DNA of 41,835 nt from an uncultured Alphaproteobacteria bacterium (lineage in GTDB: Bacteria > Pseudomonadota > Alphaproteobacteria > Caulobacterales > Aquidulcibacteraceae). The notes under the pieces were generated by a model. The model was not told the DNA's origin, ran no database searches, and saw only the letters and a list, made by a program, of their open reading frames with translations. Numbering within the stretch: position 1 is the stretch's first letter; each line of letters opens with the position of its first letter. A program made the position numbers and the translations under genes. Location of the stretch: positions 1 through 41,835 of the forward strand of contig CADEEL010000027.1 in NCBI GenBank assembly GCA_902826335.1, in the 5' to 3' direction. Positions 22,848 through 31,267 of this stretch are shown in pieces.

Positions 22848-23549
22848 TCAAGCTTGCAGGTAAACCGGCCGCGCGCCGGGCGCGAGTACGGCGCAGGTGA
22901 GCGGCCCGCCATAGACGGCGCCGGTGTCGATATTGATGCGATGATCGTGTTCGTCCGCGCGCTGATCATCCGTCGGCGTATGGCCATGCACGATGAGCCA
23001 GCCGTCAAGCTCGGCGCGCTCTGGCCAGCGCGCACGATCGAAAAAATTGTTCGAGCGCGTCCACAGATGCACCCCCGGATCGCACGCCGGAAAAGCGTGC
23101 GGGTCGATGCCCGCATGCACGAAGGCGATCTTGCGCGCTTCATCCCGATAGAGCGTGGGCAGATCGCGCATCCAGGCCAGATGCGCGCGATCGATCGCTT
23201 CACGCCAATCGCCCCCGCTGCGCCCAGCGACGTAGGACGCGATGGTCTCATCGCCGCCATTGACGCGCCAAGAGTCCAGCCGCGCTCGATCCGTCGACTC
23301 GCACGCGCGCACCATCATCTCTTCATGATTGCCCTTGAGCGCGATGACCGGGCCATCGCCGCGCGCTTCAAGCCCGCGAATGAGATCGATGACGCCGCGA
23401 CTATCGGGCCCACGATCGACATAATCGCCCAGATGCACGATCGCCGCCGGCCCAGGATTCATCTCCCTATGCACGCGGATCAGCGCATGCAGATGCGCGA
23501 GGCGCGCGGCCTCCCCATGCACATCGCCGATGGCGTAATAGGTGCGCAT
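22848..23549 (-). CDS. Metallophosphoesterase, serine/threonine phosphatase type
   Basis: A 233-residue binuclear-metal phosphatase with the complete PPP signature: YYAIGDVHGEAARL (GDVHG), VHLGDYVDRGPDSRGV (GDYVDRG), ALKGNHEEMMV (GNHE), FVHAGIDP and VHGHTPTDD. It is close to the bacterial PrpA/lambda-phosphatase-like group that removes phosphate from proteins or small molecules such as diadenosine tetraphosphate; the substrate is unknown. The ATG overlaps the stop of the upstream transporter gene (TGATG). Confidence 0.92.
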   Translation of the reverse strand: MRTYYAIGDVHGEAARLAHLHALIRVHREMNPGPAAIVHLGDYVDRGPDSRGVIDLIRGLEARGDGPVIALKGNHEEMMVRACESTDRARLDSWRVNGGDETIASYVAGRSGGDWREAIDRAHLAWMRDLPTLYRDEARKIAFVHAGIDPHAFPACDPGVHLWTRSNNFFDRARWPERAELDGWLIVHGHTPTDDQRADEHDHRINIDTGAVYGGPLTCAVLAPGARPVYLQA

Positions 23550-24451
23550 CAGTCCTTATCCCGCCGCGTTGCGTCATACGTATAAAACGCCAGGCCGATC
23601 CAGATGATGGCGAAGCTCACAAGCCGCAGCGCATTGAGCGGCTCGCCCGCCAGCGCGCCCACCGCGAATTGCAGAGACGGCGCGATGTATTGCAAGAGGC
23701 CAATGGTAGTGAACGAAAGGCGCCGCGCTCCGAACGCGAACAGCGCAAGCGGAATGGCCGTCGCCGGCCCCGCGAGCGCGAGGAGCACGGCCCGGCCGGC
23801 ATTGTCATCGAAGGTCGCGGCGGCGCCGAGCGACAAGAGCAAGGCGATGGCGAGAGGCGCCAGCAGCGTGGTCTCAATGAAGAGCCCCGCCGCGGCGGGC
23901 ACAACCGCCTGCTTGCGCACGAGGGCGTACGCGCACCAGGTGAGGCAGAGCGTGATCGATATCCACGGGAAGACGCCGAGCGCCAACCCTTGAATAATAA
24001 CGCCGGCGCCGGCGCAGGCGAGCGCCGCGCCCTGCCAGGGCGAGAGCTTTTCCTTGAAGAAGATGACGCCGAGGCCCGCTTGCACGAGCGGCGCCAGGAA
24101 ATAAGCGAGCGCGGCCTCGATCACGCGATGGGCCGCCACCGCCCACACATAGATCGCCCAGTTGACGAAGATGAACGCCGCCGACAGCGCCAGCGCGCCG
24201 ATCAGCTTGGGGCGCAATGCGGCGCGCAATTCGGAAAGACCGTGGCGCCAGCCGCCGAGCGCGAAGACTCCAATCAGTGTGGCGGGCAGGCACCAGAGAA
24301 TTCTCTGACCCAAAATCTCGCGCGGATCGGCGAATGAGACGAGCATGAGGTAAAGCGGCAGCAGCCCCCAAATGAGATAGGCCGCGAGCGCCGCTTGAAA
24401 ACCGGCGCGCGTTTGCGTCGAAGGCGGAGATTGGAGTGGCGCGGCCGTCAT
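23549..24451 (-). CDS. rarD: RarD-type EamA (DMT) transporter
   Basis: A 300-residue inner-membrane protein with about ten hydrophobic segments arranged as two EamA repeats. RarD hallmarks are AAYLIWGLLPLYLMLVSF, EILGQRILWCLPATL, NWAIYVWAVAAHRVIEAALA and the family's YFLAPLVQAGLGVIFFKEKL. It ends with TTIGLLQYIAPSLQFAVGAL. The RarD group was first named for chloramphenicol sensitivity, and the natural substrate is uncertain. ATG 24451 is chosen though its ribosome site is weak; a GTG at 24490 would add 13 residues. Its stop overlaps the phosphatase start by one base. Confidence 0.9.
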   Translation of the reverse strand: MTAAPLQSPPSTQTRAGFQAALAAYLIWGLLPLYLMLVSFADPREILGQRILWCLPATLIGVFALGGWRHGLSELRAALRPKLIGALALSAAFIFVNWAIYVWAVAAHRVIEAALAYFLAPLVQAGLGVIFFKEKLSPWQGAALACAGAGVIIQGLALGVFPWISITLCLTWCAYALVRKQAVVPAAAGLFIETTLLAPLAIALLLSLGAAATFDDNAGRAVLLALAGPATAIPLALFAFGARRLSFTTIGLLQYIAPSLQFAVGALAGEPLNALRLVSFAIIWIGLAFYTYDATRRDKD

Positions 24452-24548
24452 GTGCGGGTCTGTGATAGAGGCGCGCCCGTGCACCGCCACCCGATTCAGC
24501 GGCGACGACGCACACGTTTTCCTACACTTGGTTTCAGGAATGCAGGCC

Positions 24549-25577
24549 TCAAGCCGCCAATCTGCGCAGCAGCCCGCGATTGAGCATCAGCTCGGCGATC
24601 TGCACGGCGTTCAAGGCCGCGCCCTTGCGCAAATTATCGCTGACGACCCAGAGATTGAGGCCGTTATCGACCGTCGAATCCTCGCGGATGCGCGACACAT
24701 AGGTGGCGAATTCCCCCACGCACTCCACGGGCGTAATGTAGCCGGCGTCCTCGCGCTTATCGATCACCATGACGCCGGGGGATTCGCGCAAAATATCGCG
24801 CGCTTCTTCGGCCGTGATCGGGTTCTCGAATTCGATGTTCACGGCTTCCGAATGGCCGACAAACACCGGCACACGCACGCAGGTGGCCGTCACCTTGATC
24901 TTGGGATCGAGAATCTTCTTGGTCTCGACATTCAACTTCCACTCTTCAGTGGTGCCGCCATCGTCCATGAAGTCTCCCGCGTGCGGGATGACATTGAAGG
25001 CGATCTGCGCTGGGAATTGCTCCTTGACGATCTCGTCATTGACGAAAATCCCGCGCGTTTGCGTCCACAGCTCGTCCATCGCCTCCTTGCCGGCGCCGGA
25101 GACGGATTGATACGTCGCGACCACGATGCGCTTGATCCGCGCGCGATCGTGCAGCGGCTTCAGGGCCACCACCAATTGCGCCGTGGAGCAATTCGGATTG
25201 GCGATGATGTTCAGTTTCTCATAACCGGCGATGGCGTCCGGATTCACTTCCGGCACGATCAGCGGCACGCGCGGATCCATGCGCCAGGCGCTGGAATTAT
25301 CGATCACCACCGCGCCCGCCGCCCCGATCCGGGGCGACCATTCCTTTGAGACCTTTCCCCCCGCGCTCATCAGCACGAGATCGATTCCGGCGAAATCGAA
25401 CGTCTCCAAATCCTTGCACTTCAGCGTCTTGGGCCCAAAGCTGACCTCGACGCCCACCGACCGGCGTGAGGCGAGCGCAATCACCTCGTCGGCCGGAAAC
25501 AGCCGTTCATGGAGGATGTTGAGCATTTCGCGGCCCACATTGCCCGTGGCGCCGACGACGGCGATGCGCAGTCCCAT
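24549..25577 (-). CDS. asd: Aspartate-semialdehyde dehydrogenase
   Basis: A 342-residue NADPH-dependent enzyme reducing aspartyl-4-phosphate to the semialdehyde, a branch point to lysine/diaminopimelate, threonine and methionine. The nucleotide motif is VVGATGNVGREMLNIL, followed by ASRRSVG, the catalytic Cys130 in IIANPNCSTAQLVVAL, QSVSGAGKEAMDEL and the substrate-binding region RVPVFVGHSEAVNIEF. ATG 25577 is at the conserved N-terminus. The TIR two-gene unit lies ~100 bp upstream on the same strand and rarD ~100 bp downstream. Confidence 0.96.
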   Translation of the reverse strand: MGLRIAVVGATGNVGREMLNILHERLFPADEVIALASRRSVGVEVSFGPKTLKCKDLETFDFAGIDLVLMSAGGKVSKEWSPRIGAAGAVVIDNSSAWRMDPRVPLIVPEVNPDAIAGYEKLNIIANPNCSTAQLVVALKPLHDRARIKRIVVATYQSVSGAGKEAMDELWTQTRGIFVNDEIVKEQFPAQIAFNVIPHAGDFMDDGGTTEEWKLNVETKKILDPKIKVTATCVRVPVFVGHSEAVNIEFENPITAEEARDILRESPGVMVIDKREDAGYITPVECVGEFATYVSRIREDSTVDNGLNLWVVSDNLRKGAALNAVQIAELMLNRGLLRRLAA

Positions 25578-25677
25578 TCACGTCTCCGGAGGGCGGGCCG
25601 CGCGTGCGCGCCCACATGCGCCGCACTATCGGGAAATTTCACCGCCCGACAAGGCGAAGCGGCGCCGCGCGGCGCGA

Positions 25678-26073
25678 TTATTCAATGCGTGCATCGTCCG
25701 GTAGATAGGTTTGCGGCTGCGCGCCCGGCTTGGCTGGCGCCTCCTGCGGCGCCTGCTGCTGGGGAAACACGGGCGTCGCCTGGAAGCTCGGCGCCTCATC
25801 GCCCGGCTTGTCGCTCTCGGCGTTGTTTTGTCCGCCGCCCGGCCCGGGCTGGTCCACCCCGCCTTCGACTGGTGAAGCGGCAGCCGGCGGCGGGGTAAAG
25901 CCAGCCTGGCCTTGCAGCGCGCGATTGACCGAAAACGCCGCCCAACCCGTCACCGCCACCGCCAGCGCGGCGGCGATCAATTGGAAGGTCAGCAACGCCC
26001 AGGCGCTCTGAATGAAGCGGCGCGTATGGGTTGTCCCCTGCGTTGTCCCTTGCGTCGTTGGGGGCTGGCTCAT
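25678..26073 (-). CDS. Single-TM proline/glutamine-rich protein coupled to TIR gene
   Basis: A 131-residue protein of no recognised family. A short polar, Thr/Gln-rich N-terminus (residues 1-20, with TTQGTTQGTTH) is followed by one membrane segment (about 24-48, WALLTFQLIAAALAVAVTGW). A low-complexity Pro/Gly/Gln tail then ends in QPQTYLPDDARIE. Topology suggests a tail anchored at the inner membrane. Its ATG overlaps the stop of the TIR-domain gene by four bases, so both are made together. This is the main reason to think it works with the TIR protein; no activity can be assigned. Confidence 0.6.
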   Translation of the reverse strand: MSQPPTTQGTTQGTTHTRRFIQSAWALLTFQLIAAALAVAVTGWAAFSVNRALQGQAGFTPPPAAASPVEGGVDQPGPGGGQNNAESDKPGDEAPSFQATPVFPQQQAPQEAPAKPGAQPQTYLPDDARIE

Positions 26074-26714
26074 GACGTCCTCGAAGCGATGAAGAATTGC
26101 ACGAAGCGCGCGACCACGAAGCCCGCCGCCACGCAGGCGCCAGCGAACAGCGCCATCGTCATCGGTCCATAGAGCGACAGCGGCAGCAAATCCCGCACGG
26201 CGAGCACCGTGGCGAGGCCGGCCAGCGCGGTCAGCGCCAGGGATACAAAGCCGACGGCGGCGAGCGTCTCCAGCCCCTGCAGCGCCGGCCCGCGCAGAGG
26301 ATCGAGCGTGACCGGCGCAAGCGATCCCGCCGCGAGCCCGCGCACGCTGTCTTCAAGCTGCGGCCAGGGCGGCGCGGTGCGATCTCCGCGCCAGGTCGTC
26401 AAATCCACAAGCGGCGCCGCGTTGAACGGCAAGGGCGGGCTCGCGCCATCGAGCCGCGCTTGCACAAGCTTGCCCGCGTCCAACGCCGCACTCGCTTCCG
26501 CGCGCACCCAGATCGAATTTCGCGCATCGCTCGACCAGGCGACGACGACGCACTTCGCGCCGTCCAATTCCTGTTCGATGCGCTGAGCATAGGCTTCGCC
26601 CGGCAGCAGCCGTGCATCCCACCACAGGGCCAGGCCAGACGCCTCGAAGCCGCGCACGACCTCCGTGACGCGCTCAAGATTGCGTCGGCAATAGGAGATG
26701 AACAGGTCCGCCAT
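26070..26714 (-). CDS. TIR-domain protein with two C-terminal membrane segments
   Basis: A 214-residue protein. Residues 1-~115 form a TIR domain: box 1 DLFISYCRRN, then GLALWWDARLLPGEAY, CVVVAWSSDARNSIWVRAEA with Glu73 at the position of the catalytic glutamate of TIR NADases, and PPLPFNAAPLVDLTTWRGD. Two membrane segments follow near 150-170 and 180-208. Known bacterial TIR proteins act as NAD-degrading or signal-making enzymes in phage defence, as scaffolds, or as host-directed factors; which applies here is not shown. The next gene downstream is coupled (ATGA) and also membrane-bound. It is divergent from hpf. Confidence 0.85.
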   Translation of the reverse strand: MADLFISYCRRNLERVTEVVRGFEASGLALWWDARLLPGEAYAQRIEQELDGAKCVVVAWSSDARNSIWVRAEASAALDAGKLVQARLDGASPPLPFNAAPLVDLTTWRGDRTAPPWPQLEDSVRGLAAGSLAPVTLDPLRGPALQGLETLAAVGFVSLALTALAGLATVLAVRDLLPLSLYGPMTMALFAGACVAAGFVVARFVQFFIASRTS

Positions 26715-26872
26715 CGCTCCCGCCCGGTTCGCACTTACGCGGCCTGCTTAACGGATGCGCGCGCGTTCACCAACAGCATTGACGCCGGCGCTGAGGGGTC
26801 CAAGGTTGGATGTCTCAAGTGGTCCGGCCGGGCGCCCGTGAGGCCCCTTCGCCGGACCGGAAGGAGGCGTTC

Positions 26873-27478
26873 ATGCGCGTGCAGGTGGCTGGCCGTCAAT
26901 TGGATGTCGGCGAGGCGCTCAGGACCCGCATCAGCGAGGAGCTGAGCGGCCATGTGGAGAAATTCTTCAATCGGGCGACGGACGCCCAAGTCTGGGTGGC
27001 GCGCAACGGCGTGGGTATGGAAGTCGATTGCCATCTGAGCCTGGCTTCTGGAATTTCCCTTCAATCTCAAGGGCATGGCCCAGACGCCCACACCGCCTTC
27101 ACCGATGCCCTGGCCAAGCTCGACAAGCGCGTGCGCCGCTATAAGCGCCGGCTGCGCAACCACCACGCGGATGTGAAATCCCCTCTTCCCGCCGAGACCG
27201 CCTCGGCGTATGTGCTCGCCCCGCTAGAAGATGAGGAAGAAGCCGCGCAGGCCGAGGCGGGCGCGGCGGCCGGTCCCGAAGGGGGGGATGGCCCACTCGT
27301 CATCGCCGAGACGACGATCCCGGTGAAGACGATGACCGTATCGATGGCGGTGCTCCAGCTCGACCTGGCCGAGGCGCCGGCGCTCCTGTTCAGGAACGCC
27401 GCCCATGGCGGGTTGAACATGGTGTACCGCCGCGGCGACGGGAATGTGGGCTGGATCGATCCGGAGCGGACGCGCTGA
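26873..27478 (+). CDS. hpf: Ribosome hibernation promoting factor, long form
   Basis: A 201-residue long HPF. The N-terminal domain (1-~105) binds the small ribosomal subunit: MRVQVAGRQLDVGEALRTRI, VEKFFNRATDAQVWVAR, KLDKRVRRYKRRLRNHH. After an acidic linker (EDEEEAAQAEAGAAAG) comes the C-terminal dimerisation domain (KTMTVSMAVLQLDLAEAPAL, FRNAAHGGLNMVYRRGDGNV, GWIDP), which pairs ribosomes into inactive 100S particles. ATG 26873 has the very strong site GGAAGGAGG. In many proteobacteria hpf sits between rpoN and ptsN; here ptsN follows 56 bp downstream, but rpoN is not upstream. Confidence 0.94.
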   Translation: MRVQVAGRQLDVGEALRTRISEELSGHVEKFFNRATDAQVWVARNGVGMEVDCHLSLASGISLQSQGHGPDAHTAFTDALAKLDKRVRRYKRRLRNHHADVKSPLPAETASAYVLAPLEDEEEAAQAEAGAAAGPEGGDGPLVIAETTIPVKTMTVSMAVLQLDLAEAPALLFRNAAHGGLNMVYRRGDGNVGWIDPERTR

Positions 27479-27534
27479 GCGTCCGTTCGCGCCGTCAATT
27501 GGCCGTGGCGCGGCCGTGTGGACTTTTGTGACCA

Positions 27535-28002
27535 ATGAGCGATTTGAGGGATTTGATCCTGCCGGGCGCGGTGTTGGCGCGCCTCTCGGCGGCCAATAAG
27601 CGCCAGGCGCTGCAGACCATGGCCGAGGCGCTCGCCAGCGCCGCGAAGCTGGACCCGCGCGCGGTGTTTGACGCGGTGATGATGCGTGAGCGCCTGGCCG
27701 GCACCGGCGTCGGCGAGGGCGCGGCCATTCCTCATGCGCGCCTCGCCGGGCTCGATGCGCCCATCGGCGCCTTCGCGCGGCTCGATCCGCCAATCGATTT
27801 CGACGCGCTCGACGGGCGCCCCGCCGACCTCGTCTTCATGCTGCTGGCGCCCGCGGATAAGGGTGGCGATCATTTGAAGGCCTTGGCGCGCGTGGCGCGC
27901 GCGCTGCGCCGCGCCGATGTGCGCGAACGCCTGCGCGCCGCGCGCGGGAGCGATGAAGTGCTCGCCGTGTTCACCGCCCCGGCGCACAGCGACGCGGCCT
28001 GA
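27535..28002 (+). CDS. ptsN: PTS IIA-like nitrogen regulatory protein
   Basis: A 155-residue EIIA(Ntr). The phosphorylated His is His67 in GAAIPHARLAGLDAP, with ERLAGTGVGEG before it and DLVFMLLAPADKGGDHLKAL after, both typical. It is phosphorylated through the PTS(Ntr) chain (PtsP, NPr) and controls K+ uptake, stress and, in Caulobacter, (p)ppGpp turnover. It follows hpf closely and is probably co-transcribed. No strong ribosome site is seen in front of ATG 27535. Confidence 0.93.
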   Translation: MSDLRDLILPGAVLARLSAANKRQALQTMAEALASAAKLDPRAVFDAVMMRERLAGTGVGEGAAIPHARLAGLDAPIGAFARLDPPIDFDALDGRPADLVFMLLAPADKGGDHLKALARVARALRRADVRERLRAARGSDEVLAVFTAPAHSDAA

Positions 28003-28078
28003 GGCGCGCCGCGATAAAGCTGGGACGCGGCGATGAGGACAATCGCGCAGCACGAATAGCGCGCTATGCTGCGCCGCC

Positions 28079-29464
28079 ATGAACGCGCTTCACGAACGCC
28101 TCGCCAACAGGCTCGGCCCCAAGGGCTGGAGCACGGAAGCGTCCGCGCTCGCGGCCCACCTCACCGAATGGCGCGGCGTGATCACCGGCGCCTCGCCCTT
28201 CCTCGCGCTGCCAGCGACGACGGACGAAGTCGCGGCCATCGTCTCAGCCTGCGCCGAAGCCGGCGCGGCGATTACGCCGCAAGGCGGCAATACAGGCCTT
28301 GTCGGCGGCCAGATTCCCGACGGTGAAATTCTCGTCTCGCTCAAGCGCATGAACAAAATTCGCGCGGTCGATCCGGTCGATGACGCGCTCACCGCCGAGG
28401 CCGGCGTCGTGCTCACCGGCGTGCATGAAGCGGCCGAGGGCGCCGATCGGCTCTTCCCCTTGAGTCTCGCCAGCCAAGGCAGCGCCACGATCGGCGGCCT
28501 CGTCTCAACCAATGCCGGCGGTGTGCATGTCGTGCGCTATGGCATGATGCGCGATTTGACGCTTGGCCTTGAGGTCGTGCTCGCCGATGGGCGCGTGATC
28601 AACGGACTCAAATCACTGCGCAAGGACAACACCGGCTATGACCTGAAGCACCTCTTCATCGGCGCGGAAGGCACGCTGGGAATCATCACCGCCGCAACCT
28701 TGAAGCTCTTCCCTCGCCCGCGCGCGCGCTGTGTGGCGATCGTCGCGCTCGACCGCGCCAAGGACGCGCTCACCCTTCTCGCGCAAGCGAAAGCGCGCAC
28801 GGGCGCGCTCGCCGCGTTCGAATTGATGAACCGCGCCGTGATCGACATGACGGTGAAGAACGTTTCGAATGCGCGCGATCCGCTGGAGACGAAGGCGCCC
28901 TTCCTCGCCCTCCTCGAATTCGAGAGCGCCACGCCGGAAGGCCTGAACGACCTGGTTGAAGCCTTGCTCGCGGATGCGCTCGAAGCCGGCCTTGTGCAAG
29001 ACGCGGCGGTGGCGCGCAGTGAGGCGCAGGCGCAAAGCTTCTGGTATTTGCGTGAAATGCTCTCAGCCGGCCATCGCCTCGAAGGCATGCAGATCAATTG
29101 CGATATTTCCGTGCCTGTGAGCCGCGTGCCGGACTTTCTGGCGCGCGCCGCCGCGCTGGCGGAGCGCCATTGCCCGGGCGCACGCATCGTCGCGTTCGGC
29201 CATGCGGGCGATGGCAACATCCATTATTCCGCTCTGGCGCCTGTCGGCGCGGATCCGGCCGCCTTTCCACGCGCGGCGCTGCTTGAAGAAACGCATGCCC
29301 TGGCTGTTTCGCTGGGCGGCTCGATCTCGGCCGAACACGGCATCGGCGTATCGCGCAAAAACGAATTGCCGCGCTTCAAAGAGGCGACTCAGCTCGCCCT
29401 CATGCGCACGCTCAAACAGGCGCTTGATCCCAAGGGCGTCTTCAACCCGCGCGCCTTGATTTGA
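28079..29464 (+). CDS. FAD-linked D-2-hydroxyacid dehydrogenase (D2HGDH/GlcD-like)
   Basis: A 461-residue flavoenzyme of the VAO/PCMH family. The FAD-binding half has ALPATTDEVAAIVSACAEAG, ITPQGGNTGLVGGQIPDG, LASQGSATIGGLVSTNAGGV, RYGMMRDLTLGLEVVLADGR and DNTGYDLKHLFIGAEGTLGI. The C-terminal half has the metal/substrate residues in FGHAGDGNIHYS and ISAEHGIGVSRKNEL. This fits D-2-hydroxyglutarate dehydrogenase or a related D-lactate/glycolate dehydrogenase subunit; the substrate cannot be fixed. ATG 28079 is at the conserved N-terminus. Confidence 0.9.
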   Translation: MNALHERLANRLGPKGWSTEASALAAHLTEWRGVITGASPFLALPATTDEVAAIVSACAEAGAAITPQGGNTGLVGGQIPDGEILVSLKRMNKIRAVDPVDDALTAEAGVVLTGVHEAAEGADRLFPLSLASQGSATIGGLVSTNAGGVHVVRYGMMRDLTLGLEVVLADGRVINGLKSLRKDNTGYDLKHLFIGAEGTLGIITAATLKLFPRPRARCVAIVALDRAKDALTLLAQAKARTGALAAFELMNRAVIDMTVKNVSNARDPLETKAPFLALLEFESATPEGLNDLVEALLADALEAGLVQDAAVARSEAQAQSFWYLREMLSAGHRLEGMQINCDISVPVSRVPDFLARAAALAERHCPGARIVAFGHAGDGNIHYSALAPVGADPAAFPRAALLEETHALAVSLGGSISAEHGIGVSRKNELPRFKEATQLALMRTLKQALDPKGVFNPRALI

Positions 29465-29486
29465 GTCGGCGGCACAGCGAGATGTC

Positions 29487-29768
29487 ATGAGCGCTTTTCT
29501 CACGATCTTCGTCACTGTCTTTCTCGCCGAACTTGGCGACAAGACCCAACTCGCCACCGCGCTCTTCGCCTCAGACGGCGCACGACAGCCATGGCTTGTC
29601 TTCGCAGCCTCCGCCCTCGCGCTGACCGCGTCGGCGGGCGCGGCGACGTTCGTCGGCGCCAACGCCGCGCATCTCATCAACGGGCCATGGCTGCGCATCG
29701 TCGCCGGGATCGGCTTTATCGTGATCGGCGCGATGACGCTGTGGCCGGCGTTGCGGGCGGTGCTTTAA
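29487..29768 (+). CDS. GDT1/TMEM165 (UPF0016) family membrane protein, single-repeat form
   Basis: A 93-residue membrane protein with three hydrophobic segments. The family motif E-x-G-D-K-T/S appears once as FLAELGDKTQLATALFA. Eukaryotic GDT1/TMEM165 and most bacterial members (such as MneA-type manganese exporters) hold two such repeats in ~190-200 residues. This half-size form would need to dimerise. A role in Mn2+ or Ca2+ transport is inferred from the family. Its last four bases overlap the end of the convergent tesB gene. Confidence 0.88.
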   Translation: MSAFLTIFVTVFLAELGDKTQLATALFASDGARQPWLVFAASALALTASAGAATFVGANAAHLINGPWLRIVAGIGFIVIGAMTLWPALRAVL

Positions 29769-30631
29769 GTTCGCACGCGCATCAATCCTTCCTGCGCCGC
29801 GGACGCAACGAGGCGCCCGTCCTCATCGTAGAGCGCGCCGCGATTGAAGCCCCGCGCGCCGGAGGCGGAGGGGCTGTCCTGCACGTATAAATGCCAATTG
29901 TGCATGCGGATCGGGCGATGAAACCACAGAATGTGATCGAGGCTGGCAGATTGCAGGCCGCCCTTCATCCAGGTGACGCCATGCGGGCGCGAACACGTGC
30001 CCAGCAAAGACATGTCCGAGGCGTACGCCATCACGGCCTGGTTCATCGCTTCGCCCTCAACAGGCGCGACCGCGCGCATCCACACGCGCTGCGCCGGCGG
30101 CGCGGGCGCGGGATCAAGCCAATCGACGGGATCGACCGAGCGCAGTTCGATCGGCCGTTCGCGCTCCATATGGCGGTTCATGCGCTCGGGCGCGCGCTTC
30201 ATCAGCTCCGCCCAGCGTTCAGCGTCGCTCTTCAAAGCTTCAGGCGCCGGCGCCTCGGGCATCGGCGCCTGATGCTCAAGGCCCGCCTCCGCGATTTGAA
30301 ACGAGGCCGCCATGTTAAGGATCTGCTCGCCATGCTGGATGGCGATCACGCGCCGCGTGGTGAAGCTCTTGCCGTCGCGCGAGCGCTCAACTTCGTAAAG
30401 CACCGGCGCCGTCGGATCACCGGGCCGGATGAAATAGGATTGGCACGAATGACACACGCGCCCGCCCACGGTGCGGTACGCCGCGAGCAAGGCTTGCGCG
30501 ATGACCTGGCCGCCGAAAATGCGGCCGACTTCATCCTTCGGGCTATGGGCGCGAAAGAGGTTCAGCTCGATCTGTTCGAGCGTCAGAACATCGATAAGGC
30601 CGCGCATGGCGCTGGCGTCTGGGCTGGGCAT
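29765..30631 (-). CDS. tesB: Acyl-CoA thioesterase II
   Basis: A 288-residue double-hotdog thioesterase hydrolysing medium- to long-chain acyl-CoAs. The N-terminal hotdog has RIFGGQVIAQALLAAYRTV, SCQSYFIRPGDPTAPVLYEV and RSRDGKSFTTRRVIAIQHG. The C-terminal hotdog has NQAVMAYASDMSLLGT, ASLDHILWFHRPIRMHNW with the conserved Asp, and SGARGFNRGALYDEDGRLVA. It lies at the edge of the Tad locus but is unrelated to it. Confidence 0.94.
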   Translation of the reverse strand: MPSPDASAMRGLIDVLTLEQIELNLFRAHSPKDEVGRIFGGQVIAQALLAAYRTVGGRVCHSCQSYFIRPGDPTAPVLYEVERSRDGKSFTTRRVIAIQHGEQILNMAASFQIAEAGLEHQAPMPEAPAPEALKSDAERWAELMKRAPERMNRHMERERPIELRSVDPVDWLDPAPAPPAQRVWMRAVAPVEGEAMNQAVMAYASDMSLLGTCSRPHGVTWMKGGLQSASLDHILWFHRPIRMHNWHLYVQDSPSASGARGFNRGALYDEDGRLVASAAQEGLMRVRT

Positions 30632-30679
30632 GAACGCTTTCTAAAGCGAAAACGCGCCGCCGGACAATCGCCGCCTGTT

Positions 30680-31267
30680 TCAGCCTGCTATGCGATTCAG
30701 CGGATCGACAAGGCGCGTGGGCCGATAAGCGGTTTGCTCGATATCGAACGCGCCGTGATTGTCGCTTTGCGGATCGACCAAAGTGTGCAGGCCCCGATCG
30801 CCGAACACGAAGGACAGCACTGGGTCATAAGGGTAGACCACGTCCGTCATGATCACGCCGCGGCCGGGAATGCGCATCGCCGGCGGCAAGGTGATGGTGG
30901 AATCGGGCGTGAGGCCGGCCAATCCGCCATGGCCCTCGCTCCATACAACCCGCGCGGTTGTCGCGTCCTCCACGAGGATGCTCGTGATGCGGATACGCGC
31001 GCCGACGGGATTATCGGGAAACATCAGCGGCTCGGTCGCGTGCCAAATGTCCTCGATCTCGGCATTCGTCACGGCCGTATCGCGCGAAATCACGTCAGCG
31101 ATCGAGGCGGCGAGATTTTCAACCCGGCGCACGGCGTTCAAGGCGTTGGTGAGCTCCACCGCGCCGAACAGGATGAACAGCATGATCGGCGCGATGAGCG
31201 CGAATTCAAGCGCCGCAAGGCCGGCGCGGGCGCGGGCGAAGGCGCGGATGTGCTTCAATATCATCAT
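30680..31267 (-). CDS. TadE-like pseudopilin / pilus assembly protein
   Basis: A 195-residue protein with an N-terminal pseudopilin signature. After basic residues, ARAGLAALEFALIAPIMLFI has Gly as cleavage site and Glu at +5, the site recognised by CpaA-type peptidases. The remainder is a beta-rich periplasmic domain with no cysteine pattern. TadE/TadF-type minor pseudopilins are required for Tad pilus assembly. Its start overlaps the stop of the preceding TadE-like gene by four bases. Which of the two corresponds to TadE or TadF is not clear. Confidence 0.85.
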   Translation of the reverse strand: MMILKHIRAFARARAGLAALEFALIAPIMLFILFGAVELTNALNAVRRVENLAASIADVISRDTAVTNAEIEDIWHATEPLMFPDNPVGARIRITSILVEDATTARVVWSEGHGGLAGLTPDSTITLPPAMRIPGRGVIMTDVVYPYDPVLSFVFGDRGLHTLVDPQSDNHGAFDIEQTAYRPTRLVDPLNRIAG

